Made by a program: the position numbers and the translations under genes. This document shows, one piece after another, positions 35,367 through 44,638 of a stretch of DNA of 64,000 nucleotides. The notes beneath the pieces are model-generated. The model did not search any database. It was not told where the DNA came from and saw only the letters and a program-made list of their open reading frames with translations. Position 1 is the stretch's first letter. Every line of letters starts with the position of its first letter. Source of the stretch: Caldilineaceae bacterium bin34 (GTDB lineage Bacteria; Chloroflexota; Anaerolineae; Caldilineales; Caldilineaceae); the NCBI GenBank assembly GCA_002238555.1, contig MPMO01000021.1, forward strand, positions 1 through 64,000. Reading direction: 5' to 3'.

Positions 35367-35832
35367 GTCCTTTTTGCCAGACAGCCGGATAGGTAAGCCT
35401 TGACTGCTGAGCGAGGAATGTATAAAGCATTGCTCACTGCACAATGCAACGTGATCTGCTTCTGGGCCGAAAAAAAGCAATCAATACGTCTTGGACGTCC
35501 GTAGGGGCGAACGTCAGAGCCTTCTACTCAGCAACCGTGTTGGGTGTCAAGCCTTGGCTGCGGGAATAGAGTCCTGTTGCCAAGCCGCTCGGTTCCGGCA
35601 CACCGGGTTAAGTGATAGAGAAGCAACTTGTGTGAGGTCGCGCCGAGCCCTACCTGCTTGGGACCCTGCGGACTCGAACGGGTGTGGGAGGCACGGATGG
35701 CGGGGTGGTGACGGGAGGTTGCCAAGGCTACACCGACTCTCAGGCACCCTTTCCGGCATCGATTCGGGGGCGTGACCGAGAGCCTGCGAGCCAGTGCCGG
35801 CAACACCAACGGTTCCTTTCCCAGGCTTTGGA
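35367..35832. other. Intergenic region without a recognisable gene
   Basis: About 465 bp lie between convergent higA and the HEPN gene. Short open frames on both strands lack family resemblance. I see no clear terminator. Confidence 0.4.
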
Positions 35833-36309
35833 TCAGTTGGGACGTCTCCTGATAAGTGCCTGCGTCGCTACTGCCCGTCGTTCGTTCAAAGTGACACTCA
35901 TGAAGCTCGTGATGGTGTCTTCGGCCCGATCAATCCAGGAATGGGCCTCCGTCACCGTGAACTGGCGGCGGGCATCATAGTCCGCGGCGTGCCGGGCATC
36001 TTGCAGCCCTGCGAACGCTGCTATGAATTTTTGTACGGGAGGTGAGAACCGATGGCGATCCTGTTCGAGGTTTCTTCTGGCTTGGTTGTGGTCAAGGCCG
36101 CGTCGAACGCGGTGCCATGCGTGTTCCAGCAGCGGATCGGTCGGCGGCCCGATCAGACAGTCGGCGTTGCTGTTTGCCAAGGCGTGGAACACGGCATAGT
36201 ACGCCGTGCTCACTGACCTTCTCAGGGCATCCGGTAGTGGAGCGGTATCCGAGTCCGACATGCTCGCCAGTAGACGACTGGCTGCGATGAGGTTCCGCCA
36301 CTGCATCAC
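35833..36309 (-). CDS. HEPN-domain protein
   Basis: This 158-residue protein is mostly helical and carries the HEPN hallmark RRSVSTAYYAVFHALA (Arg, then YYAVFH) near residues 30-46, the motif of metal-independent RNases in many toxins. The start reads MMQWRNLIAASRLL. It is the second gene of a two-gene operon and begins three bases after the stop of the unknown partner gene. The context with many toxin-antitoxin genes suggests a toxin role, but that is inference. Confidence 0.75.
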   Translation of the reverse strand: MMQWRNLIAASRLLASMSDSDTAPLPDALRRSVSTAYYAVFHALANSNADCLIGPPTDPLLEHAWHRVRRGLDHNQARRNLEQDRHRFSPPVQKFIAAFAGLQDARHAADYDARRQFTVTEAHSWIDRAEDTITSFMSVTLNERRAVATQALIRRRPN

Positions 36310-36312
36310 GCC

Positions 36313-36642
36313 TTAGCCTTCGAATGGGGATGCCGGCACCGACTCTGACAACTCGCGGTCCTCGGTTGCCTCCCGGTAGGAGATCGATGGAATCTTTTCG
36401 ATGCCGATGGCCTGCAGGTCGTCCTCGATGGTTCCGTACAGGGAGTTCAACAGTCTAGGGTTCAAGTCTGCCGGTTTGCCGGCGTAGATGACCTGTATGT
36501 CCAGGTATTCTTCATCGCCAGCACCTAGCCTCGGAGTGATTCGAACCTCTCGAAAACGGACCTTGCCTTGGAACTGAGCGTCCAGGCCATTCCGGATGAT
36601 GGTCTTGGCTTTCTCGTGGGCTTCTTGCAATGTGACCATCAT
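36313..36642 (-). CDS. Hypothetical protein, partner of HEPN gene
   Basis: This is a 109-residue protein without a recognised family. It has a helical N-terminus (LQEAHEKAKTIIRNGLD), a central beta-rich part (VRFREVRITPRLGAGDEEYLDIQVIYAG) and an acidic C-terminus. It lacks the GSxxxGD-type motif of MNT nucleotidyltransferases, the usual antitoxin partner of HEPN toxins. It precedes the HEPN gene by three bases, so the two are surely co-transcribed. It may be a different class of antitoxin. Confidence 0.6.
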   Translation of the reverse strand: MMVTLQEAHEKAKTIIRNGLDAQFQGKVRFREVRITPRLGAGDEEYLDIQVIYAGKPADLNPRLLNSLYGTIEDDLQAIGIEKIPSISYREATEDRELSESVPASPFEG

Positions 36643-36903
36643 GGTCTCCGCTGTGGTCTTGTGCTTGCTGCCATACCCCCGTCAGACATCAGCCCAGCGG
36701 CTTTCCAAATGCATGTGGGCGACTTGGTGAGCTCAACTGTGCAGATGTACCTGATCAAGTGGCGATTTGCCGACAGTTTGACACGTTGGACATGGTACCA
36801 GCCGCTCCTCAACAACGGTGTGGTGCACCAGATCCGGATGTCAGCGGATACTGGTCTCTGTTTGGACGTGATGCACTACCCATGGTTCAGCCTTCCTGGA
36901 TCG

Positions 36904-37035
36904 CGCTGAGCGTGTGAGAATCGGTCAGCACCCGTTACGCCTGGACCATTGCCCAATACCGGCCTTGATCTTCCAGAAGCTCCCGGTGCGTGCCGGTTTC
37001 CAGGATGCGGCCGCGGTCCAGAACCACGAGCCTGT
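36904..37035 (-). pseudogene. Remnant of ABC exporter 3' end
   Basis: This 130-bp stretch is homologous to the 3' end of the intact ABC exporter gene (compare 39661-39790). It encodes the DRGRILETGTHRELLEDQGRYWAMVQA segment after the H-loop, but with a TAA stop where the intact gene continues. It joins directly to IS110 transposase sequence at about 37036. Confidence 0.75.
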
Positions 37036-37192
37036 CATCCGGGACTTCTACACCCGCTTGTGCCGGCGCGGCAAGCCCCGGCAGGTGGCCCTCGTCGCGG
37101 CCATGTGCAAACTGCTCCTCACCCTCAACGCCGTGGTCCGGGACCAGATCTCTTGGCAGCCCAACCGCGTGCCCACGGCTGGCGAAGCTTGA
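37036..37192 (+). pseudogene. IS110-family transposase, C-terminal remnant
   Basis: The last ~52 residues of an IS110/IS116-type transposase are present: VIRDFYTRLCRRGKPRQVALV and then LLLTLNAVVRDQ. The upstream part of the gene is missing and replaced by the ABC-exporter remnant. A short palindrome, ACTGTCAAC-ACA-GTTGACAGT (37192-37212), marks its right edge. A related remnant lies in the opposite orientation at 39412-39640. Confidence 0.75.
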
Positions 37193-37211
37193 CTGTCAAC
37201 ACAGTTGACAG

Positions 37212-37940
37212 TTACCTATCTTCCGCGAGGGGGTCGTCAATAAACTCCTCCTCATGATTGACCACACCATGCTCAGCAAAGTACCAACTCATCGTACCAT
37301 AGGCAGCCAGGGCATCACTCATAAGCATAGCCTTTGGTGACACATGCTGCTTCAAGAACGGCGCAATAGAACTTTCATTGCGTCCGTCCACCAGCCCAGC
37401 AACAACTTTACCTCCGCGTTCAATGGCACCTACCATTGTCATCTTGTACCGTAGCCAATTGCGATCAGGCTTGCCATTGGGCAGCTTGTCGCCCCGCTTC
37501 TTACGCTTTTCCCAACTGATGAACGTCTCATCAGCCTCAACGATACCTTTGAGCAGTGGCAAATCATCTTCCATGGCCTTGCGAATACGCATTGCCAAGT
37601 ACCATGCCGTCCGTGCTGGCAGTTCCAGGTCACGGGCCAACTCGCAACTAGAGACACCTTTCTTGGCGTTCACCATCAAGGCAATGGCAAGGAACCACTT
37701 CTGCAACGGGATCTTGGTCTTGTCAAAAACAGTCTGTGACATGACAGTGAAGCTTGAACCGCAATCGTGGCACAGCCAGCGGTGCTTACGCCGGCGCTCA
37801 TTCTTGCGCTTCACTTTCAAGCCACCGCACAACGGACAGTACGCCCGCTCCGGCCAACGCACCTTCTCAATGTAATCAATGCAAGACTGCTGATCAGGAA
37901 ACTTACGGAATATAGTTATCAGGTTCACGATAAACTCCAT
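37212..37940 (-). pseudogene. IS1595-family (ISXO2-like) transposase, 3'-truncated
   Basis: This is a transposase with the N-terminal zinc ribbon (CPLCGG and CHDCGSSF) and the start of the ISXO2-like catalytic domain (IVEADETFISWEKRKK and LMSDALAAYG carry the first two acidic residues). The frame stops at EEFIDDPLAEDR, before the final catalytic residue and about 60-80 residues short of the usual length. The start ATG is placed at 37940 because the conserved domain begins there. The DNA is distinctly AT-rich relative to its surroundings. It should be inactive. Confidence 0.8.
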
Positions 37941-38003
37941 GCTATAGGATTGTAAGATTGAACTCCAATATATTATAGCATCAGACCCCTGAACCGTCAA
38001 TTT

Positions 38004-38243
38004 TTATTGATTTGACATTGATTGTTCACGTCCAAAGGTTATGCTATTGCCATCGACCTCAATATCACCGTCAAATTCCATGACTCCATACTCACCTCCG
38101 CTTGTATATTGAAACCCCTCTTGGGTCTCAATGGTGGCACACTCAATTTCCAACTTCAAATCATCGTGGCGTAAAATACTAATCTGAACTGTTTCATCAT
38201 CCAGAACTTCGACATTCATCATCCACTTACGACTATTCAACAT
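38004..38243 (-). CDS. Small acidic hypothetical protein in AT-rich island
   Basis: This is a 79-residue acidic protein (MLNSRKWMMNVEVLDDETVQI, then alternating beta-type segments) without recognised family. An AGAGGTAGG ribosome site lies about eight bases before the ATG. Base composition is far lower in GC than the chromosome around it. It lies upstream of the truncated IS1595 transposase on the same strand and may be a passenger of the same transfer event. Confidence 0.55.
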   Translation of the reverse strand: MLNSRKWMMNVEVLDDETVQISILRHDDLKLEIECATIETQEGFQYTSGGEYGVMEFDGDIEVDGNSITFGREQSMSNQ

Positions 38244-38393
38244 GAAACCTACCTCTTGGAATTGAACATAACTTGACTCCTACTACTGGTTTGACATCAT
38301 TGGACTCCTTCTACTGCACGACCACAACGTCGAGCGGCATATGGCCGACCACCTCTGCAATCAGATTGACCATGCGAACAGGTCCAGCAGTAC

Positions 38394-38422
38394 TTGACAG
38401 GCTGCTAGCACTGTAGTAGAGT
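38394..38422 (+). promoter_or_regulatory. Sigma-70-like promoter in AT-rich island
   Basis: TTGACA (38394-38399), a 17-base spacer and TAGAGT (38417-38422) lie just ahead of the two plus-strand small genes. Transcription would begin near 38429, which argues for starts at 38440 or 38464 rather than 38425 for the first gene. Confidence 0.5.
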
Positions 38423-38439
38423 TCATGTGTATTACTCGC

Positions 38440-38697
38440 ATGACGTATATCATTGACAGACCAATGAAATCTGAACCAAGAGCATTTTGTATAACCAAAA
38501 TAGCACAAGAAGATGGATACCATATAGTACACAAACTTGTGTGCATTGACGCACCTAACATTGATGATCGTCACGATTTGGGTCATTTTAATGGATTTGA
38601 CGAAGCACTGGAAAAAGCAAAATTGGAATTCGATCAAGTTAAAACTTGCAATGTATGCAATCCGCCACGGAGGGTAATCGGAGCCATGGTTGTTTAA
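38440..38697 (+). CDS. Small hypothetical protein with C-terminal CxxC
   Basis: This is a protein of about 85 residues from an AT-rich island. It has a pattern HKLVCIDAP, then LGHFNGFDEALEKAK, then TCNVCNP. A similar layout (a His/Cys near the middle, LG-x-F, an EA-rich helix, and CxxC at the end) occurs in small uncharacterised bacterial proteins; the function is unknown. An in-frame ATG at 38425 lies too close to the predicted transcription start, and 38464 is another candidate. Its TAA overlaps the next gene's ATG (TAATG). Confidence 0.6.
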   Translation: MTYIIDRPMKSEPRAFCITKIAQEDGYHIVHKLVCIDAPNIDDRHDLGHFNGFDEALEKAKLEFDQVKTCNVCNPPRRVIGAMVV

Positions 38698-39128
38698 TGA
38701 CTATGAATGAAACAAGCATTTTGGAAGGTATCATAATAGGATTTTCTGCATCCACCGCGTATTCAATTTTGGCATGGTTAGCTTCCGAATTAAAGAAATG
38801 GAGGACAAAGAAAAGTCAGCAAAAATATATCTCCGACGCAATATCAAATATCAAACATATGATTTTCACAGAGATTGATGAAATTAAGTTGCCAACAGGT
38901 GCTACTGCAACAAAAGATTCAATCAAAAAAGCCTATTTTGACAACTTTCTAAATGAAATGGATTCCATTCTAGAGTCCAGAACAACCAACATGTCATATG
39001 ATGAGATCCAAGAAGTAAAAAAACAACTTACAATAGCACGCCATTTCAAAAAGATCCGGTTCCACGATTTAGGATACAGAGAAATATTCGACACATTTGA
39101 ATCGATTCCATGGGTTAAGCCTTCCTAA
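38697..39128 (+). CDS. Hypothetical single-pass membrane protein
   Basis: This is a 143-residue protein with one N-terminal membrane helix (ILEGIIIGFSASTAYSILAWL), then a Lys/Glu-rich helical cytoplasmic part. The start ATG overlaps the stop of the preceding small gene (TAATG), so the two are translationally coupled. There is no recognised family. The coupling of a small CxxC protein with a membrane-anchored partner, on foreign-looking AT-rich DNA, makes this a cargo unit of interest. Confidence 0.6.
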   Translation: MTMNETSILEGIIIGFSASTAYSILAWLASELKKWRTKKSQQKYISDAISNIKHMIFTEIDEIKLPTGATATKDSIKKAYFDNFLNEMDSILESRTTNMSYDEIQEVKKQLTIARHFKKIRFHDLGYREIFDTFESIPWVKPS

Positions 39129-39411
39129 ATAGACCACTCGCTTCCATGTATAGTTACTGGCAATTTTAATTTCATTTTGCATAATGTATTTATTTCATCT
39201 CCTGTTTATTTCACCTCCAGCATTTAGCCCCTATCGTTCAGTTCCCCTCTTCATCGTCACGGGATACGTGAACAGCATGTGCTTATCCGTTGTGCAATCG
39301 ACTTGAAATCGTGTTCTAAACGATTTGCCATCGGTTTCCAACAGGCAGTACTCGGGGGTGTTTCCGTGTTCTGTGAGGCAATTGCTCAGCAACGGTGTTG
39401 GCTGGCAAGGC

Positions 39412-39640
39412 TCAATGATCTGTAGGCACAGAATTCTGCTGCCGCGGGGCCTGGTCGCGAACCATCGCATTCAGGATGGGGGACAGCTTGTGCATGGTTG
39501 CCAAGAGCACCATCTTCCCGGGTTTGCCCCACAGGCACAGACGTGTGTGGAAGGTGTGGATGGCGGGGTTGTGGCCGCGACGGATGCCCTGAAGTTTGTG
39601 CCAGACGCCGGCACCGTAAGCGGTATGAACCACCACTCCA
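39412..39640 (-). pseudogene. IS110-family transposase, C-terminal remnant (inverted copy)
   Basis: The minus strand encodes HNPAIHTFHTRLCLWGKPGKM and then ILNAMVRDQ, the C-terminal signature of IS110 transposases, up to a stop at 39412. The rest of the gene is absent. It abuts the 3' end of the ABC exporter gene, whose last few codons (VPNG) may come from this junction. Its orientation is opposite to the remnant at 37036-37192. Confidence 0.7.
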
Positions 39641-39643
39641 GAA

Positions 39644-41848
39644 TTAGCCGTTCGGAACTGCGCTGAGCATCCGGGATTCGGCCAGAATCCGCTGCGCCTG
39701 GACCATTGCCCAATACCGGCCTCGGGCTTCCATAAGCTCCTGATGCGTGCCGGTTTCCAGGATGCGGCCACGGTCCAGAACCACCAGCCTGTCGGCCCGG
39801 CTGAGCGTGGCCAGCCGATGGGCGATGGCAATCACGGTGCGACCTTCGGTGAGGGCGGCCAACGCTGCGTGGATACGGGCCTCCGTCTCGAGATCCAAGG
39901 CGGAGGTGGCCTCGTCGAGAATCAGGATGCGTGGATTGTGCAGAACCGCCCGCGCGATGGAGATCCGCTGGCGTTCACCACCGGACAGGCGCTGCCCGCG
40001 CTCGCCGACAAGCGTGTCGTAACCATCCGGGAATGCCGTGATGAAGTCATGGGCCTGGGCAATGCCGGCCGCCGCCACAATGTCGGCTCTGGAAGCTTCG
40101 GGCAGGGCGTAGCCGATGTTCTCGGCAATGGTGCCGGAGAACAGGAACGGATCCTGGAGCACTACACCCATGTGTCGCCGGTGAACTTCCAGATCCAACT
40201 CCCGCAGATTCACACCGTCGACCGTGATGCGTCCGGTAGACACGTCGTACAGTCGGAGCAGGAGGTTGGCGACGGTGGACTTGCCCGCGCCCGAAGCACC
40301 CACTAGTCCAATCATCTCTCCCGGTGCAATGTCCAAGGTAAAGCCGTCCAGTACCGGTTCCCCCGGCCGGTAGGCGAAGCCAACCCCTTCAAAGCTCACT
40401 CCGCCTTGTACATCGGGCCGCTCTGGGTTCGGGGGTACCGGCAGGTCGTCCTTCTGGTCCATGGCTTCGAAGATCCGCTCCGCCGAGGTCAAGGCCTCGA
40501 CCAGCCGCTGCGGAACCTGGCCCATCCAAGCCATGGGCTCGACCAACAGGACCACGTAGGCGGCGAACTGCACCAGTTCCCCCAGTTGCAGTTCCCCGGC
40601 CAGGACGAGCGCGCCGCCTGCCAGCAGTACGAGCAGCTCGCCCAGGCGCAGCCCGAAGTCAATCGCCGGCCCCATCGTGCGCCATATCTTCTGGTTGCGC
40701 ACGTCGATGACGTACTTGCGGGCGGTCCAGTCCCGGTACCGGGCAACTTCCGCAGGTTCCTGCCGGAACGCCTTCACCACGCGGATGCCGGCCAGCGTGT
40801 CGTGGACCAGCGAGCCAATGCGGTCGTGCAGGCGGTGGTGGGTGCGTTCCATCCAACGGGCGATGCGCCATACGGCGATCGCCATCAGAATTACCAACGG
40901 CATCGTGGACACCGTGAGGAGAGCCAGCCGCCAGTCCTGGCTGAACGTGATGGCGCAGAGAAGCACGAACAGGCCAATCTGGCTGACGCCGTCCGTGCCC
41001 CAGCGCTGCAGGAACTGTCTCAGGTTGGCGGTGTCAACGGCTACGCGGTTGAGCACGTCCCCCGGGGGCTTGTCCGCGATGTAGCGCAACGGCATCCGCT
41101 GCAGGGAGGCGAACACCGCCTGCCTGAGGTCGTGGATCAGATCGGCGCTCAGGCGGGCGACCGTGCGGTTGCGCCCAATCGTCACCAGGGCATGCAGGAT
41201 GTACGTGCCGGCCATGGCTCCCAGCAATCCGAGCACCGGCACCGGTTCGATGGTGCGGGGCACCAGCCAGTCGTCGATCAGGATCCGCATGAGCTGGGGA
41301 ATCAGCAGCGTGAGCAGGTTGGCGACTACGAACAGACCGAGTGCCAGCGCGAGCGCTCCGGAATGGGGTCGCAGAAACTTCAGCAGACGGCCAAGGGTGG
41401 TCCGCGGATTCCGCAGGGGTTCGGCCACCCAATCCCTGGCGAAACCACCCTTTTGCACCGGGAGCAGACCGTCGGCGGCAGCGGACTGCTCGCGTGGAGC
41501 TGGTGGCGGGTCTGCTCCCAGGACGGCGGCCAGCCGTTGGTGATCCGGGGCATGGCCGCGGCTGAACCAGGCCAGCGCCCGGCTTTCTTGGGACCCGGTT
41601 ACCAGGAACACCCCGGAACCGGTCATGGAGCGTGCTTCAAACCGGACCGCGTCGGTTCGCTTCACCGTGTCGGTCAGCCGACCGTCAATGACGAGGTGTA
41701 CGGCCGTGGGTGTGGCGACGAGCCAACCGTTCTGGTAATGGCCGGAGGACGTCAGGTCGGCGGCGGCCCAGTACAGGGGGGTGCCTTCGGACGCCTTGGC
41801 GGCGATCGCGCGCTGGACGTCGGTGGGGCAGTCGCGGACGGTGTCCAT
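39644..41848 (-). CDS. ABC exporter half-transporter with extra N-terminal domain
   Basis: This is a 734-residue fused permease-ATPase. The first ~145 residues are a PH-like/beta-rich domain not found in ordinary exporters. A six-helix ABC transmembrane domain follows (~160-470), then the ATPase with Walker A GASGAGKST, signature LSGGERQRIS, Walker B ILILDEAT and the H-loop AIAHR. It is third in a minus-strand operon after a second exporter and a DUF1854 protein, six bases after the latter. Similar trios are annotated as cyanophycin-metabolism-associated ABC transporters in other bacteria, but no cyanophycin gene is in this window. Confidence 0.88.
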   Translation of the reverse strand: MDTVRDCPTDVQRAIAAKASEGTPLYWAAADLTSSGHYQNGWLVATPTAVHLVIDGRLTDTVKRTDAVRFEARSMTGSGVFLVTGSQESRALAWFSRGHAPDHQRLAAVLGADPPPAPREQSAAADGLLPVQKGGFARDWVAEPLRNPRTTLGRLLKFLRPHSGALALALGLFVVANLLTLLIPQLMRILIDDWLVPRTIEPVPVLGLLGAMAGTYILHALVTIGRNRTVARLSADLIHDLRQAVFASLQRMPLRYIADKPPGDVLNRVAVDTANLRQFLQRWGTDGVSQIGLFVLLCAITFSQDWRLALLTVSTMPLVILMAIAVWRIARWMERTHHRLHDRIGSLVHDTLAGIRVVKAFRQEPAEVARYRDWTARKYVIDVRNQKIWRTMGPAIDFGLRLGELLVLLAGGALVLAGELQLGELVQFAAYVVLLVEPMAWMGQVPQRLVEALTSAERIFEAMDQKDDLPVPPNPERPDVQGGVSFEGVGFAYRPGEPVLDGFTLDIAPGEMIGLVGASGAGKSTVANLLLRLYDVSTGRITVDGVNLRELDLEVHRRHMGVVLQDPFLFSGTIAENIGYALPEASRADIVAAAGIAQAHDFITAFPDGYDTLVGERGQRLSGGERQRISIARAVLHNPRILILDEATSALDLETEARIHAALAALTEGRTVIAIAHRLATLSRADRLVVLDRGRILETGTHQELMEARGRYWAMVQAQRILAESRMLSAVPNG

Positions 41849-41853
41849 GGATC

Positions 41854-42393
41854 TCAGAACATCGCTTCCAGTTGGCGACGAACGCGACCATCGAGCTCGG
41901 CCCGGGGCGGCAGAAGGTAGCGGTTGCCATGGATGTCAACAAGGAGAAGCATGCCGTTCGGCAGGTCCCGGAGGTTGGCGTGTTCGTTCTGGACCTCAAA
42001 GCTGGTCGGGCCGGCGTCGGTTTGGACTGTCCAGTGCGACCGGCCGAACTTCTCCGTCAGTTTTTCGATATGGGTGATGTGCGGAGCGAAGTAGCGCCTC
42101 CGCAGTTCCTGGCGGATTAGTTCCGCGGTTTCGGTAGGGAGGTCCGCGAGGTCTGCCAGCAGACCGTGTTCGACTCCCCCGGAATCCCGGATGGAAATGA
42201 ACTCGTCGGGTGCGGAGAAGGGAAAGGTCCTGTGGAATTCGGCGGGTTCGATGGCAATGCCGTCCCCAAGCACTGCGCGCACCAGTCCTCCGGGTGTGCG
42301 TTTGCACCGGAAATCATGCGGTGGAACCGTGGCGGGTGGTGCCAATCCTTGTTCCCTTTCCTGTGAGGGTTTGCCTCTGTCGTGTGTGGACAC
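41854..42393 (-). CDS. DUF1854-family protein
   Basis: This is a 179-residue protein matching the DUF1854 family, recognised by FPFSAPDEFISIRDSGGVEHGLLADLADL in parts, then IRQELRRRYFAPHITHIEKLTEKFG and LLLVDIHGNRYLLPP near the end. Such proteins are found beside a pair of ABC exporters, as here (6-7 bp gaps on both sides). The function is unknown; a regulatory or adaptor role for the transporter is plausible. The first ~30 residues are weakly conserved, so the start may be internal. Confidence 0.8.
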   Translation of the reverse strand: MSTHDRGKPSQEREQGLAPPATVPPHDFRCKRTPGGLVRAVLGDGIAIEPAEFHRTFPFSAPDEFISIRDSGGVEHGLLADLADLPTETAELIRQELRRRYFAPHITHIEKLTEKFGRSHWTVQTDAGPTSFEVQNEHANLRDLPNGMLLLVDIHGNRYLLPPRAELDGRVRRQLEAMF

Positions 42394-42399
42394 GCTTGT

Positions 42400-44638
42400 T
42401 TACTCCCCGACGCCAATGGTCTCCAGGGCGGCTCGTTGGCGTTCAACCAGCCGACGATAGCTGCCGCCGCAATCCATGAGTTCTTCGTGGGTGCCGCTCT
42501 CCACCACCCTTCCGTCTTCCATGAAGTAGAGACGGTCGGCCGTGCGCAAGGTGGACAGGCGATGGGCTATCACCACTACGGTGCGGCCGTGCGCGACACG
42601 TTCGATTGCCTGCTGGATTTGTTGTTCGGTGTCCGAGTCCACGTTCGCCGTTGCCTCGTCCATGAGCAGGATCGGGGGATCCAACAGCAGGGCGCGGGCG
42701 ATCGCCAACCGCTGCCGCTGGCCACCCGACAGATTGTGTCCTCCCGGTCCCAGTTGCGTTTCATAGCCGTCCGGAAGCTCAACGATGAAGTCGTGGGCAT
42801 TGGCTGCCAAGGCAGCTGCCACAATGTCCTTGTGCCCGGCATCCGGACGGGCATAGGCAATGTTGTCCGTCACACTGCCCAGGAACAGATGGGTCTCCTG
42901 CAGAACGACGCCAATCCGACCCGCGAGGGCGCGCGGCGGAAGGTCGCACATATCCACATCGTCCAGCAGTATTCGGCCCTCGTCCGCCGTGTAGAGACCG
43001 GCAATCAGGTTGAGCACGGTGGACTTGCCGGCGCCGGTGGGGCCTGCCAGGCCCACGGTTTCCCCCGGCCCAACCGTCAGGTTTACGTTCCGGAGGACCG
43101 GCTGGCCGGGCTCATAGGCGAAGCCCACCTGTTCCAGAATGATGTGTCCCTGCAACCGGGTCTCGGGAGCCGCGCCTTGGGATTGGCGCGCGGAGGACCC
43201 CGAATCGATGAGTTGGAGCAGCCGACGGGCTGCGGTGGACACCTGGGCCCAATCCTGAATCATGCCCACGAGTTCGCCCACCGGGTGGAAGAACCGGCCC
43301 AGGTATCCGGCGAAGGTGATGAGGAGCCCCAGCGTTACCTGTTCGCGCGCAATCATCCAGACACCGGCGGTCCAGACGCCGACCAGGACCAGTTCCGTAA
43401 CCAACGCCATGGGCGGCCAGATGGATCCGATCATGGGCGTCCGCCCGGAAACCCAGCCGGGCGGCCGTTCGGTTGGGCTGGGCAAAACGGTTCATTTCGC
43501 GGCGTTGCCGGCCAAAGGCGCGCACGACGCGCATCCCCGTCAGGGAGTCGCTGGTGACCGAGCGCAGATCGGCCTCCGCGCGAAACATGCGTTCGTAGAG
43601 CGAGTCGACTTCGGGGAAGACCCGGCGGAACACCATGAACAGGATTGGAAAGGGCAGTAGGACAGCCAGGGCCAGTTGCCAGTCCAACGCCACCATGGCG
43701 ATCAGGGAGCCGGCCAGGAACACGCCCCCGTGGATGGCGGAGGGCAGGATGATGTGAAACAGCAGGGCGATGTCCGAAGCGTCCTGTTCCAGGCGGGTCA
43801 TCAGTTCTCCCGTGTGCCGGTCGGAGAAGAACCGCATGGGCAGGTGCTGGATGGCGGCGAAGGCGGTGCGCTTGAGCCGAATCTCCAAGTCGTGGATGAG
43901 GGAAGCGTTGGTCCATCCCCATGCGGTGCGCAAGGCCATCTCCGCCAACCGGGCCAAGAGGATGAGGCCGATGGCCAGGCCCAACCGGCCTGTGTGCAGA
44001 CCCTGCGGAGCCAGGACCTCGTCAAAGAGGAATTGTCCGGCCAGATAGGGCGACGCGACCGCTGCGATGCCGCCTCCGGCCAACGCCAGGGCGACGATGG
44101 GCAGTCGCCACCACTTGCTGTCCGGCATCAATTGGAACAGGCGGCTTAGGATGTTGCCGGACGGTGGTCCGTCGAAGTCCGGCTGGTTGTCCGATGGCTG
44201 GGCATTTCGCGGGGTTTCGGGCCGGTCGTCGAAAGTTGCCGACGAAACGCCTGTGCGGATTTGGTTGGCGGCCCGCGCGAAGTTCTGGGCGTCCGCCATC
44301 CGGGCCGCCGAGAAATGGGCAAGCAGTCGGGTGTCCGCGCCGTGTCCCGTCGTCAAGCTGCCACTGCCTACGTAGCGGTGGCAGGCGACGGTGCCCAGTT
44401 CTGGCCACGGCAGAAGTTCAATGGTGTCGCCTCCGACCAGGGCAAGCCCGGTGGTTCCGGCCAGGACCCAATGGTCTGCGAAACGTTCGTCCCAGCCGAT
44501 GTCGGCCCGAAAGGACGCGGTGACCCGGAAACTGGGCAACTGCTCGGCCAAGAAACGGACGACTGAACCAGGGAGGATCACGGCGTACAAAGCTCTGTCA
44601 AGGGGACCCTCAATTGAGGGCCGGATATTCCTGCACAA
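42400..44638 (-). CDS. ABC exporter half-transporter, frameshifted, partner of the DUF1854 locus
   Basis: Two overlapping frames together give one exporter of about 745 residues, close to its 734-residue partner. The N-terminal ~140 residues form a PH-like domain related to that of the partner, followed by transmembrane helices. The frame changes near 43435, at a GGG run on the plus strand; deleting one base would join RLGFRADA to MIGSIWPP. The ATPase part has GPTGAGKST, LSGGQRQRLA and ILLMDEAT. The start is a TTG and is uncertain. The shift may be a true mutation or a one-base sequence error. Confidence 0.8.
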
